In this document: piece after piece, positions 26,546-36,479 of the stretch
Layout: every line of letters begins with the position of its first letter
Position numbering within the stretch: position 1 is the stretch's first letter
Translations under genes and position numbers: made by a program
The notes under the pieces: model-generated
The model's input: only the letters and a program-made list of their open reading frames with translations
Databases searched by the model: none
Told to the model about the DNA's origin: nothing
Assembly (NCBI RefSeq): GCF_900475285.1
Contig: NZ_LS483370.1
Location: 2,680,001 to 2,744,000, forward strand
DNA: 64,000 nucleotides
Reading direction: 5' to 3'
DNA from: Pseudomonas taetrolens
Lineage (GTDB): Bacteria; Pseudomonadota; Gammaproteobacteria; Pseudomonadales; Pseudomonadaceae

Positions 26546-28023
26546 CACTCGAACGTTTCCAGATGTGCATCGACGGCGAATGGGTCGATGCCCTATCCGG
26601 CAAGACCTTTGACAGCCTTAACCCGGCTCTGGCCCAACCTTGGGCGCAACTGCCGGATGCCGACGAAAACGATGTGGAGCGTGCCGTCCAGGCCGCCCAG
26701 CGCGCCTTCGACAGCCCGGCCTGGCGCAACCTGACGGCCACCGCGCGCGGCAAGCTGCTGCGCCGCCTGGGTGACTTGATCGCCGAGAACAAGGAGCACC
26801 TGGCGCAGCTGGAAAGCCGCGATAACGGCAAGCTGATTCGCGAAACCCGCGGCCAGGTCAGTTATCTGCCAGAGTTTTTCCACTACACCGCAGGCCTTGC
26901 CGACAAGCTTGAAGGCGGCACCCTGCCGCTGGACAAGCCCGACCTGTTTGCCTACACGGTGCACGAAGCCATGGGCGTGGTCGCCGCGATCATCCCCTGG
27001 AACAGCCCGTTGTACCTGACCGCAATCAAGATGGCACCGGCGCTTGCCGCTGGCAACACCATCGTGATCAAACCATCGGAGCATGCCTCCGCGACCATTC
27101 TCGAACTGGCACGCCTGGCGCTCGAAGCCGGCATCCCGGCGGGTGTCGTCAACGTGGTCACCGGCTACGGCCCGAGTACCGGCGCGGCGCTGACCCGTCA
27201 TCCGCTGGTGCGCAAAATCGCCTTCACCGGCGGCGCCGCCACTGCCCGGCATGTGGTGCGCAGCAGCGCCGAGAATTTCGCCAAACTGTCGCTGGAACTA
27301 GGCGGCAAGTCACCCAATATCATTTTTGCCGATGCAGACCTCGACAGCGCCATCAACGGGGCTATTGCCGGCATTTACGCGGCATCGGGCCAGAGCTGCG
27401 TCTCCGGTTCGCGGCTGCTGGTGCAAGACGAAATCTACGATGAGTTTGTCGAACGTCTGGTCGAGCGCGCCAAGCGTATCCGCATTGGCAACCCGCAAGA
27501 TGACGCCAGCGAAATGGGCCCCATGGCCACCGCCCAGCAACTGGCCGTGGTCGAAGGACTGGTGGCCGATGCCATCGCCGAAGGTGCGCACTTGCGGCTT
27601 GGCGGTAAACGGCCACAGAACCTGGGCGACGGCTGGTTCTACGAGCCGACGCTGTTCGAATGCGACAGCAACTCGATGAAGATCATGCAGGAAGAAGTGT
27701 TCGGCCCGGTGGCCTCCGTGATTCGATTCAAGGACGAGGCCGAGGCACTGGCGATTGCCAACGACTCACAGTTCGGTCTCGCCGCCGGTATCTGGACCCG
27801 AGACCTGGGACGCGCCCATCGACTGGCCCGGGATGTACGTTCGGGCATCATTTGGGTCAATACTTACCGCGCCGTGTCAGCCATGGCACCCATCGGCGGT
27901 TTCAAAAACAGCGGCTATGGACGCGAGAGCGGCATCGATTCGGTGCTGGCCTATACCGAACTCAAAACGGTATGGATCAACCTCTCCCAGGCCCCCATGC
28001 CTGATCCGTTCGTGATGCGCTAG
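26542..28023 (+). CDS. NAD(P)-dependent aldehyde dehydrogenase
   Basis: 493 aa, normal length for the family. Catalytic Cys286 lies in GQSCVSGSR and the general base Glu252 in LELGGKSPN; the AAIIPWNSPLYL cofactor-site motif is near residue 150. It oxidises an aldehyde to the acid with NAD(P)+. It is distinct from the SSADH-like enzyme at 28627, so the pathway probably has two aldehyde intermediates. It overlaps the upstream hydrolase by ATGA. The substrate cannot be told from sequence. A small open-chain aldehyde from ring opening is inferred from context. Confidence 0.93.
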   Translation: MTLERFQMCIDGEWVDALSGKTFDSLNPALAQPWAQLPDADENDVERAVQAAQRAFDSPAWRNLTATARGKLLRRLGDLIAENKEHLAQLESRDNGKLIRETRGQVSYLPEFFHYTAGLADKLEGGTLPLDKPDLFAYTVHEAMGVVAAIIPWNSPLYLTAIKMAPALAAGNTIVIKPSEHASATILELARLALEAGIPAGVVNVVTGYGPSTGAALTRHPLVRKIAFTGGAATARHVVRSSAENFAKLSLELGGKSPNIIFADADLDSAINGAIAGIYAASGQSCVSGSRLLVQDEIYDEFVERLVERAKRIRIGNPQDDASEMGPMATAQQLAVVEGLVADAIAEGAHLRLGGKRPQNLGDGWFYEPTLFECDSNSMKIMQEEVFGPVASVIRFKDEAEALAIANDSQFGLAAGIWTRDLGRAHRLARDVRSGIIWVNTYRAVSAMAPIGGFKNSGYGRESGIDSVLAYTELKTVWINLSQAPMPDPFVMR

Positions 28024-28035
28024 GAGGCAACCGAC

Positions 28036-28521
28036 ATGATCGAACCCGGCATTTACAAAGACGTCATGAGCTCGTTCCCGTCCGGTGTGACGGTGGTCAC
28101 CACCCTGGACCCTGACGGTGGCATCGTGGGCATCACGGCCAGCGCATTCAGTGCGCTGTCGATTGACCCGGCGCTGGTGCTGTTTTGCCCGAACTACGCC
28201 TCCGACACCTACCCGATCCTGCGTGACAGCAAGCAATTCGCGATTCATTTGCTGTCCGCCGGGCAGACCGCCGAAGCCTACGCGTTTGCCAGTAAAGGCA
28301 AGGAGAAGGCCAAAGGCATCGAGTGGCAACTGAGTGCTCTGGGCAATCCGTTGCTGAACGAAGCCACGGCCATCATCGAGTGCGAACTGTGGCGCGAATA
28401 CGACGGTGGCGATCACGCGATCATCGTCGGTGCGGTTAAGAACCTGATTCTGCCCGAGCAACCCGTCACGCCGATGATCTACCACAAAGGCAAGCTAGGC
28501 CCTCTGCCCACCCTCGCGTAG
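28036..28521 (+). CDS. Flavin reductase (two-component monooxygenase partner), copy 1
   Basis: 161 aa of the flavin-reductase-like FMN-binding family: FPSGVTVVTT (~14-23), a GITASAFSALSIDPALVLFC segment (~35-55) and the C-terminal GDHAIIVG. Such proteins use NAD(P)H to make free reduced FMN or FAD for a partner oxygenase. AGGAGG is in front. A close paralogue of the same length lies at 39455, directly upstream of the LLM monooxygenase, so the island holds two reductases for one obvious oxygenase. It is in an operon with the aldehyde dehydrogenases. The 105 bp after it show nothing notable. Confidence 0.92.
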   Translation: MIEPGIYKDVMSSFPSGVTVVTTLDPDGGIVGITASAFSALSIDPALVLFCPNYASDTYPILRDSKQFAIHLLSAGQTAEAYAFASKGKEKAKGIEWQLSALGNPLLNEATAIIECELWREYDGGDHAIIVGAVKNLILPEQPVTPMIYHKGKLGPLPTLA

Positions 28522-28626
28522 CACGGTCGCCGCTGTCGGGCGTGCGAGGACTGCGATCGATGATCGCCGCCCTCGCAAAACCTGAATGGCCAGGCCTCAC
28601 GAACACTTTTTTCTTTTGGAGCCCCC

Positions 28627-30102
28627 ATGCCCCCTGCAGCCACGCAACTGTTTCGCCAGCAGGCCTATATCGACGGCCAATGGCTGGATGCGCCAGACGG
28701 CGCGTATCAGGAGATTTTCAACCCGGCTACCGGCGAGCGCATCGGCCAGGTTCCCGCGCTTGGCGCAATACACGCGCGCGCCGCCATCACCGCGGCCAAC
28801 AAAGCCTGGCCGGCGTGGCGTGCACTGACCGCCAAAGAGCGCAGCCGCCTGCTCAAATGCTGGCACGCACTGATGCTGGAACACGCCGATGAACTGGCCG
28901 CCATCCTCACCCTCGAACAGGGCAAGCCACTGGCCGAGGCCAAAGGCGAAATCCTCTACGCCGCAAGCTTTATCGAGTGGTTCGCCGAAGAGGCGAAGCG
29001 GGTCTACGGTGACACCATTCCCAGCCATAAAGGCGATGCGCGCATCGTTGTCAGCAAGGAGCCGATCGGCGTGGTCGCGGCCATCACCCCGTGGAACTTC
29101 CCGGCGGCGATGATCACCCGCAAGGCCGGCCCGGCGTTGGCCGCCGGTTGCCCGTGCATCGTCAAACCGGCTCCCGAAACACCGTTCTCGGCACTGGCCA
29201 TGGCTGCACTGGCGGAACAGGCCGGTATTCCGCCGGGCATTTTCAACGTCATCACCGGCGACGCCATCGCCATTGGCGCTGAGCTGACAGCCAGCCCGCT
29301 GGTACGCAAACTGTCGTTCACGGGGTCTACCGCCATCGGCAAACTATTGATGGCACAGTGCGCGCCGACCCTGAAAAAAGTTTCGCTGGAGCTGGGCGGC
29401 AATGCCCCCTTCATCGTGTTCGACGACGCCAACCTGGAGCGTGCGGTCGAAGGCGCGCTGATTGCCAAATTTCGCAATGCCGGACAAACCTGCGTCTGCG
29501 TCAACCGTTTCCTGGTACAGGCCGGTATTCATGACGCCTTTGTTGCACGCCTGGCCGAGCGTGTCGCCCAACTGCAGGTGGGCAGCGGTTTCGAGGCAAG
29601 CAGCACCCAGGGCCCGTTGATCAACGAACGGGCGGTGGCCAAGGTCGAAGACCATGTGCAAGACGCCCTCGCCCACGGCGCCCGGTTGCTGTGCGGCGGC
29701 GAGCGCCATGCCCTGGGCCACGGTTTTTTCCAGCCTACGGTTCTGGCCGGCATTACCGCCTCGATGAAAGTGGCCAAAGAAGAAACCTTTGGTCCGCTGG
29801 CCGCCGTCTTCCGCTTTGAGACCGAAGCCCAGGCGATCCATATGGCCAATGACACGGAATTCGGGCTTGCGGCCTATTGCTACACCCGCGACCTGGGTCG
29901 TGCCTGGCGCATGAGCGAGGCCTTGGAGTACGGCATGGTCGGGATCAACGAAGGGCTGATTTCCACCGAAGTGGCCCCTTTCGGAGGGATCAAGTCTTCC
30001 GGCCTGGGCCGTGAAGGCTCCAAGTACGGAATTGAGGATTACCTGGAACTCAAATACACCTTGATGGGTGGGTTGGATGACTTTGGGAGCACACCGCAAT
30101 GA
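28627..30102 (+). CDS. NAD-dependent succinate-semialdehyde dehydrogenase-like protein
   Basis: 491 aa, GabD-like. Catalytic Cys289 lies in FRNAGQTCVCVNRF, the motif typical of succinate-semialdehyde dehydrogenases, and base Glu255 in LELGGNAPF. TPWNFPAAMITRK near residue 155 and the C-terminal GIKSSGLGREGSKYGIEDYLE also match the GabD group. It would convert succinic semialdehyde to succinate, feeding the TCA cycle. This is the strongest hint about the end product of the island, although related semialdehydes such as glutarate semialdehyde cannot be excluded. It overlaps the next gene by ATGA. Confidence 0.9.
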   Translation: MPPAATQLFRQQAYIDGQWLDAPDGAYQEIFNPATGERIGQVPALGAIHARAAITAANKAWPAWRALTAKERSRLLKCWHALMLEHADELAAILTLEQGKPLAEAKGEILYAASFIEWFAEEAKRVYGDTIPSHKGDARIVVSKEPIGVVAAITPWNFPAAMITRKAGPALAAGCPCIVKPAPETPFSALAMAALAEQAGIPPGIFNVITGDAIAIGAELTASPLVRKLSFTGSTAIGKLLMAQCAPTLKKVSLELGGNAPFIVFDDANLERAVEGALIAKFRNAGQTCVCVNRFLVQAGIHDAFVARLAERVAQLQVGSGFEASSTQGPLINERAVAKVEDHVQDALAHGARLLCGGERHALGHGFFQPTVLAGITASMKVAKEETFGPLAAVFRFETEAQAIHMANDTEFGLAAYCYTRDLGRAWRMSEALEYGMVGINEGLISTEVAPFGGIKSSGLGREGSKYGIEDYLELKYTLMGGLDDFGSTPQ

Positions 30103-30488
30103 GTCATGAAAAGTATGAACAAGGGCTGAAAATCCGCACTCAGGTCCTGGGTGAAGCCTACGTCAATCGCTCTATCGAGAACGCAGACGACTTCACCCGC
30201 CCGCTTCAGGAAATGGTCACTGAGTACTGCTGGGGCCACGTCTGGGGCCGTGATGGCTTGTCGCTTAAAGAGCGCAGCATGATAAACTTGGCAATGATTT
30301 CGGCCCTCAACCGGCCACACGAACTCAAGCTGCATGTACGTGGTGCCTTGCGTAACGGCCTGAGTCGTGAACAAATACGCGAAATTCTGCTTCAGGTCGG
30401 CATTTACTGCGGTGTACCCGCTGCCGTAGACAGTTTCCGGCTTGCCCGTGAAGCGTTTGCCGAAGCCGATGCCGAGGCCTCCAGTTAA
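30099..30488 (+). CDS. Carboxymuconolactone decarboxylase family protein
   Basis: 129 aa, the usual length. It shows the family pattern: YCWGHVWGRDGLSLKERSM (~46-64), ALNRPHELKLHVRGALRNGLS (~70-90) and REILLQVGIYCGVPAA (~95-110). True members decarboxylate gamma-carboxymuconolactone; others are AhpD-like reductants. AhpD enzymes need a CxxC pair, which is absent here, so a lyase- or decarboxylase-like role on a pathway intermediate is more likely. It is the last gene of the operon 25075-30488 and is followed by a terminator. Confidence 0.88.
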   Translation: MSHEKYEQGLKIRTQVLGEAYVNRSIENADDFTRPLQEMVTEYCWGHVWGRDGLSLKERSMINLAMISALNRPHELKLHVRGALRNGLSREQIREILLQVGIYCGVPAAVDSFRLAREAFAEADAEASS

Positions 30489-30511
30489 CCCTTGGCTGTT
30501 TGATCTGACCG

Positions 30512-30548
30512 GAGCACGGATGATCTGAATGATCGAAGTGCTCTTTTT
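30512..30548 (+). terminator. Rho-independent terminator after the catabolic operon
   Basis: GAGCAC (30512-30517) pairs with GTGCTC (30538-30543), with an inner GATC/GATC stem, then T5. It separates the operon from the GntR gene at 30581. Confidence 0.75.
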
Positions 30549-30580
30549 GCAATGGACAGCCACACTCAGAGCAGCCCCCC

Positions 30581-31899
<1,319 letters not shown>

Positions 31900-31943
31900 G
31901 CCGCAAGCCCGGATGTTCGCGGCCTGCGGCATCTCCCGCCGCG

Positions 31944-32237
31944 CTAGGGCGCCACGCCTTCGACAATAATCACCTCGGCCCGGGCCACGCCCTCGCGGTG
32001 CCCTTTCGCGTCTTGATACAACTCGGATTCGTAGCAGGCCAGTGCCTGTTCGTAGGAGTCGAATTCGATCACCACACTGCGCTGCGGGGTTGGCCGGCCT
32101 TCCATGGCCTGACTGCGCCCGCCCCGGGCGAGGATACGTCCGCCATGCAACGCAAAGGCCGCCGGTGCCCTCTGAGTGTAGTGACTGTATTGCTCGGGGT
32201 CGGTGATATCCACGTGTGCAATCCAATACGCCTTCAT
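31944..32237 (-). CDS. DUF1330 family protein
   Basis: 97 aa, with the ferredoxin-like DUF1330 pattern: MKAYWIAHVDITDPEQYSHY at the start, GGRILARGG (~34-42) and RSVVIEFDSYEQALACYES (~53-71). Enzymatic activity of the family is unclear; members are small dimeric alpha/beta-barrel proteins. It is divergent from the RibB-type gene, and operator site 2 sits between the two starts, so both belong to the same regulon. The two genes' starts are 69 bp apart. Confidence 0.87.
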   Translation of the reverse strand: MKAYWIAHVDITDPEQYSHYTQRAPAAFALHGGRILARGGRSQAMEGRPTPQRSVVIEFDSYEQALACYESELYQDAKGHREGVARAEVIIVEGVAP

Positions 32238-32261
32238 AGTGACCTCTCGGGTTATTTTGTA

Positions 32262-32277
32262 TTATGGTATACCATAT
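32262..32277. promoter_or_regulatory. GntR-type operator, site 2
   Basis: TTATGGTATACCATAT differs from the consensus at one end position. It sits centrally in the 69-bp gap between the divergent starts at 32237 and 32307 and could control both. Confidence 0.8.
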
Positions 32278-32306
32278 TCAGGCGCATCATATCCGGAGAA
32301 TCCAGC

Positions 32307-33416
32307 ATGGCCTTCAACAGCATCGAAGAAATCATCGCCGACTATAAGCTCGGCAGAATGGTGCTCATGGTAGACGACGAAGATCGGGAAAACGAAGGCG
32401 ACCTGCTGCTGGCTGCCGACTGTTGCAACGCTGAGGCCATCAGCTTTATGGCCCGGGAAGCCCGTGGTCTGATTTGCCTGACCCTGACCGACGAACATTG
32501 CCAGCGCCTGGGCCTGGAGCAGATGGTCCCCAGCAATGGCAGTGTCTTCAGTACCGCCTTCACCGTGTCCATCGAAGCCGCGACGGGTGTGACCACCGGC
32601 ATTTCCGCCGCTGACCGTGCGCGCACTGTGGCCGCAGCCGTGAACGTCAATGCCGGGCCAGCCGACCTGGTGCAGCCCGGGCACATTTTCCCGTTGCGGG
32701 CCAAGGAAGGCGGCGTATTGACCCGCGCCGGCCACACTGAAACCGGCTGCGACCTGGCGCGCCTTGCCGGTTTTACCCCGGCCTCGGTGATTGTCGAAGT
32801 CATGAATGATGACGGCACCATGGCCCGTCGACCTGATCTGGAAGTCTTCGCCCGCAAGCATGGCATCAAGATCGGCACCATTGCCGACCTGATTCACTAC
32901 CGTCTCAGCACCGAACGCACCGTGGTACGCATCGGCGAACGAGAACTGCCCACCGTGCATGGCAACTTCCGCCTGATCACCTTTGAAGATCGCATTGAAG
33001 GCGGCGTGCACATGGCAATGGTCATGGGCACCTTGCACCGGGACGATCCGACTCTGGTGCGGGTGCATGTAATCGATCCGTTGCGCGATCTGGTCGGTGC
33101 TGCATACAGCGGCCCTTCGAACTGGACGCTGTGGGCCGCACTGCAGCGAGTGGCTGAAGAAGGCCGGGGTGTGGTGGTGGTGCTGGCCAACCATGAATCG
33201 TCCCAGGCGCTGCTTGAGCGCGTGCCGCAATTGACCCAGCCTCCTCGTCAGTTCAATCGCTCGCAATCGCGAATTTATTCAGAAGTGGGCACCGGGGCGC
33301 AAATCCTTCAGGACCTCGGCGTGGGCAAGCTGCGTCATCTCGGTCCCCCGCTCAAGTACGCCGGCTTGACCGGATATGACCTCGAAGTGGTGGAGAGCAT
33401 TGCCTTTACCGGCTGA
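32307..33416 (+). CDS. ribB: 3,4-dihydroxy-2-butanone-4-phosphate synthase (RibB) with degenerate RibA-like domain
   Basis: 369 aa from ATG 32307, with GGAG 8 bases upstream. The N-terminal half (~1-205) is RibB: DDEDRENEGDLLLAADC (acidic metal site), THxx-type segments replaced by GHTETGCDLARLAG, and HGIKIGTIADLIHYRL. The C-terminal half (~210-369) resembles GTP cyclohydrolase II but lacks its zinc cysteines and the GDxFGSxRCDC motif. It is therefore the RibBX-like type, not a bifunctional RibBA. It would make one riboflavin precursor. Control by the island operator suggests extra flavin supply for the flavin-dependent monooxygenase. No FMN riboswitch precedes it. Confidence 0.9.
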   Translation: MAFNSIEEIIADYKLGRMVLMVDDEDRENEGDLLLAADCCNAEAISFMAREARGLICLTLTDEHCQRLGLEQMVPSNGSVFSTAFTVSIEAATGVTTGISAADRARTVAAAVNVNAGPADLVQPGHIFPLRAKEGGVLTRAGHTETGCDLARLAGFTPASVIVEVMNDDGTMARRPDLEVFARKHGIKIGTIADLIHYRLSTERTVVRIGERELPTVHGNFRLITFEDRIEGGVHMAMVMGTLHRDDPTLVRVHVIDPLRDLVGAAYSGPSNWTLWAALQRVAEEGRGVVVVLANHESSQALLERVPQLTQPPRQFNRSQSRIYSEVGTGAQILQDLGVGKLRHLGPPLKYAGLTGYDLEVVESIAFTG

Positions 33417-33424
33417 GCCCGAGA

Positions 33425-33482
33425 CTGACCGGCAGGCAGAATTTCACTGCCCACAGGCCATTCCCGGCGGATGGCCGGTCAG
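33425..33482 (+). terminator. Multi-branched inverted repeat after ribB
   Basis: CTGACCGGC (33425-33433) pairs with GCCGGTCAG (33474-33482), enclosing GGCAG/CTGCC (33435-33439, 33447-33451) and GGCCAT/ATGGCC (33456-33461, 33471-33476). The last stem competes with the outer one for three bases. It starts 9 bp after the ribB stop and probably terminates or processes that message. Confidence 0.5.
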
Positions 33483-33500
33483 GCAAAAGACTTGTAGAAA

Positions 33501-33516
33501 GTTTGGAATACCATAA
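33501..33516. promoter_or_regulatory. GntR-type operator, site 3
   Basis: GTTTGGAATACCATAA is the exact reverse complement of site 4 (39220-39235). It lies 163 bp before the ABC transporter operon at 33680. The 263-bp gap 33417-33679 otherwise holds only the ribB downstream hairpin. Confidence 0.75.
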
Positions 33517-33679
33517 TATGACATCCCATAGGCCGAGCACCTCTCCCCCGGTGCCGCGCCTGCATAACAACAATAAAACCCCGAGGCCCGGCCACCTTTA
33601 ACGGCCAGATGGACCTGATGCTCCCGATAGGCGGGCACTGCAAAGCCCGCTCAAAAACACAACAAATGAGGGCGTAAAA

Positions 33680-34705
33680 ATGGCGTTGAATACACGTGCA
33701 ACCGCAGTCCTGCTTGCAGGTTTCCTGACCACCGTCAGTCACATGGCCGTAGCAGCCGAGAGTTTGAATTTCGTCAGCTGGGGCGGCAGTACCCAGGATG
33801 CGCAAAAGCAGGCCTGGGCCGAACCTTTCAGCAAGGCCAGCGGCATCACCGTGGTCCAGGACGGGCCGACCGACTACGGAAAGCTCAAGGCCATGGTCGA
33901 AAGCGGCAACGTGCAGTGGGACGTGGTCGACGTCGAAGCCGACTTCGCCCTGCGCGCCGCCGCTGAAGGCCTGCTCGAACCCCTCGATTTTTCGGTGATC
34001 CCGCGCGACAGAATCGACCCGCGATTTGTCTCGGATCATGGCGTGGGCTCGTTCTTCTTCTCGTTCGTGCTCGGCTATAACGAAAACCGCCTCGGCACGG
34101 CCAAGCCACAGGACTGGAGCGCTCTGTTCGACACCAAAACCTATCCCGGCAAGCGTGCGCTCTACAAATGGCCAAGCCCCGGCGTACTGGAGCTGGCGCT
34201 GCTGGCCGATGGCGTACCTGCCGAGACACTCTATCCGCTGGACCTCGATCGCGCGTTCAAGAAGCTCGACACCATCAAGAAAGATATTGTCTGGTGGGGC
34301 GGCGGTGCTCAGTCGCAGCAGCTGCTGGCTTCAGGCGAGGTCAGCATGGGCCAACTGTGGAACGGCCGGGTGCATGCCCTGCAGCAAGATGGCGCTCCGG
34401 TCGGGGTGAGCTGGAAACAGAACCTGGTCATGGCCGATATTCTGGTCATCCCCAAAGGCGCGAAAAACAAAGCCGCTGCAATGAAGTTCCTGGCCAATGC
34501 CAGCAGCGCCCGGGGCCAGGCTGACTTCTCCAACCTGACCGCCTATGCGCCGGTGAACCTGGACAGCGTGGCGCTTTTGGACACCGGGCTCGCGCCTAAC
34601 CTGCCAACGGCGTATGCCAACGATCAAATTACCCTCGACTTCGCCTACTGGGCCAAAAACGGTTCGGCCATCGCGACGCGGTGGAACGAATGGCTGGTGA
34701 AATGA
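33680..34705 (+). CDS. ABC transporter periplasmic binding protein (polyamine/PotD-like)
   Basis: 341 aa with a Sec signal (LLAGFLTTVSHMAVA, cleavage before AESLNFVSWGG). The LNFVSWGG start of the mature chain, YGKLKAMVESGNVQWDVVDVEA and WWGGGAQSQQLLASGEV are typical of the spermidine/putrescine-type binding proteins (PotD/PotF class). The ligand need not be a polyamine: this class also takes aminophosphonates and other small amines. It overlaps the permease downstream by ATGA. In a regulon for breakdown of a probable N-heterocycle it likely captures the substrate or an amine derivative. Confidence 0.92.
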   Translation: MALNTRATAVLLAGFLTTVSHMAVAAESLNFVSWGGSTQDAQKQAWAEPFSKASGITVVQDGPTDYGKLKAMVESGNVQWDVVDVEADFALRAAAEGLLEPLDFSVIPRDRIDPRFVSDHGVGSFFFSFVLGYNENRLGTAKPQDWSALFDTKTYPGKRALYKWPSPGVLELALLADGVPAETLYPLDLDRAFKKLDTIKKDIVWWGGGAQSQQLLASGEVSMGQLWNGRVHALQQDGAPVGVSWKQNLVMADILVIPKGAKNKAAAMKFLANASSARGQADFSNLTAYAPVNLDSVALLDTGLAPNLPTAYANDQITLDFAYWAKNGSAIATRWNEWLVK

Positions 34706-35646
34706 AAATGACAGCCCCCGCATCCAACTCGTCCACAGCAAGCGGTGGAGCCTCGGGCGTCACCGGCTCGCCTCCTGTCACGCGTACCATGCTCAAGTCA
34801 TCCTCTTCGCTGGCTCAGCGCTGGCGAGGGGCCGGCAACCTGGTGCCCGCGCTGCTGTTCCTTGGCCTGTTCTTTTTGGCGCCTCTGATCGGCCTGCTGC
34901 TGCGCGGTGTGCTTGAGCCGACACCGGGCCTGGGCAACTACGAACAATTGTTTGCCAATTCGGCCTATGGCCGGGTGTTGCTCAATACGTTCTCTGTCGC
35001 CGGGCTGGTGACCCTGTTCAGTCTGCTGCTGGGGTTTCCGCTTGCCTGGGCAATCACCCTGGTACCCCGTGGCTGGGGGCGCTGGATCCTCAACATTGTG
35101 CTGCTGTCGATGTGGACCAGCCTCCTGGCGCGGACGTACTCCTGGCTGGTGCTGTTGCAGGCCTCCGGCGTCATCAACAAGGCATTGATGGCCATGGGCA
35201 TTATCGATCAGCCGCTGGAAATGGTGCACAACCTGACTGGCGTGGTGATCGGCATGAGCTACATCATGATCCCGTTTATCGTCCTGCCGCTGCAGGCCAC
35301 CATGCAGGCCATCGACCCGATGATCCTGCAGGCCGGATCGATCTGCGGCGCCAGCCCCTGGAGCAACTTCTTCCGGGTGTTCCTGCCGCTGTGCCGGCCG
35401 GGACTGTTCTCGGGCGGCCTGATGGTGTTCGTGATGTCTCTCGGTTACTACGTGACCCCGGCCCTGCTGGGCGGCGCGCAAAACATGATGCTGCCCGAGT
35501 TCATCATTCAGCAGGTGCAGTCGTTCCTCAATTGGGGCCTGGCAAGTGCCGGCGCCGCATTGCTGATCGCCATCACTCTGGTGCTGTTCTACTTCTACCT
35601 GAAGCTCCAGCCGGAATCCCCGGTTGGCGCCAGTAACGCGAGGTAA
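34702..35646 (+). CDS. ABC transporter permease (PotB/PotH-like)
   Basis: 314 aa from ATG 34702, overlapping the binding-protein stop. A Ser/Thr-rich N-terminal tail (~1-45) precedes six membrane helices. The EAA-type loop is present as LQAGSICGASPWSNFFRVFLP (~215-235), which docks on the ATPase. It forms the membrane channel with the permease at 35653. The long tail is unusual but contains no recognisable domain. Confidence 0.92.
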   Translation: MKMTAPASNSSTASGGASGVTGSPPVTRTMLKSSSSLAQRWRGAGNLVPALLFLGLFFLAPLIGLLLRGVLEPTPGLGNYEQLFANSAYGRVLLNTFSVAGLVTLFSLLLGFPLAWAITLVPRGWGRWILNIVLLSMWTSLLARTYSWLVLLQASGVINKALMAMGIIDQPLEMVHNLTGVVIGMSYIMIPFIVLPLQATMQAIDPMILQAGSICGASPWSNFFRVFLPLCRPGLFSGGLMVFVMSLGYYVTPALLGGAQNMMLPEFIIQQVQSFLNWGLASAGAALLIAITLVLFYFYLKLQPESPVGASNAR

Positions 35647-35652
35647 GCCATC

Positions 35653-36462
35653 ATGCTGCTGACCCCCAATGCGATGAGCCGACGCATGCGTTTCGGACTC
35701 TATTCCACCACCGGGCTGATCGCGCTGTTCCTGCTGCTGCCCATCGTGTTCATCGTCCTGCTTTCATTTGGTTCATCCCAATGGCTGGTGTTCCCGCCCC
35801 CTGGCTGGACACTGAAATGGTATGGCCAGTTCTTCTCCAATGCCGACTGGATGAATGCGGCGCTGGCCAGCCTCAAGGTCGCACTGCTGACCACCGTTTT
35901 CGCCGTGGCGCTGGGCCTGCCCACCGCGTTTGCACTGGTGCGCGGGCGCTTCCCGGGACGCGAAATGCTCTACGGGTTGTTTACCCTGCCGATGATCGTG
36001 CCACTGGTGATTATCGCGGTGGCGGTCTACGCGCTGTTTCTCAAGCTGGGTTACACCGGCACCCTGTTCGCTTTCGTGGTCAGCCACGTCATTGTGGCGT
36101 TACCGTTCACCATCATCTCGATCATCAACTCTCTGAAGCTGTTCGATCAATCGATCGAGGATGCGGCGGTGATTTGTGGTGCGTCACGCTTGCAAGCCGT
36201 GTTCAAAGTGACCTTTCCGGCGATTCGCCCCGGCATGATTGCCGGCGCCCTGTTCGCATTTCTGGTGTCGTGGGATGAAGTGGTGCTGAGCGTAATGATG
36301 GCCAGCCCGACCCTGCAAACCTTGCCGGTCAAAATGTGGACCACGCTGCGGCAGGACCTGACCCCCGTTATTGCTGTGGCCTCAACGCTGCTGATCGGCC
36401 TTTCGGTGCTGGTCATGGTGATCGCCGCCGCCCTTCGCAGACGCAACCCAATCAGCGCTTAA
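35653..36462 (+). CDS. ABC transporter permease (PotC/PotI-like)
   Basis: 269 aa with six predicted membrane helices and the EAA-type loop EDAAVICGASRLQAVFKVTF (~170-190). It is partner to the permease at 34702, from which it is separated by 6 bp. It is the second half of the import channel. Length and topology are normal for the family. Confidence 0.92.
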   Translation: MLLTPNAMSRRMRFGLYSTTGLIALFLLLPIVFIVLLSFGSSQWLVFPPPGWTLKWYGQFFSNADWMNAALASLKVALLTTVFAVALGLPTAFALVRGRFPGREMLYGLFTLPMIVPLVIIAVAVYALFLKLGYTGTLFAFVVSHVIVALPFTIISIINSLKLFDQSIEDAAVICGASRLQAVFKVTFPAIRPGMIAGALFAFLVSWDEVVLSVMMASPTLQTLPVKMWTTLRQDLTPVIAVASTLLIGLSVLVMVIAAALRRRNPISA

Positions 36463-36479
36463 GCGCCCAGGAGAACGAC

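Noticed and set aside
32238..32306. FMN riboswitch in front of ribB
   Set aside because: Only 69 bp separate the divergent starts and the central part is the GntR-type operator. There is no room for, and no sign of, an FMN aptamer.
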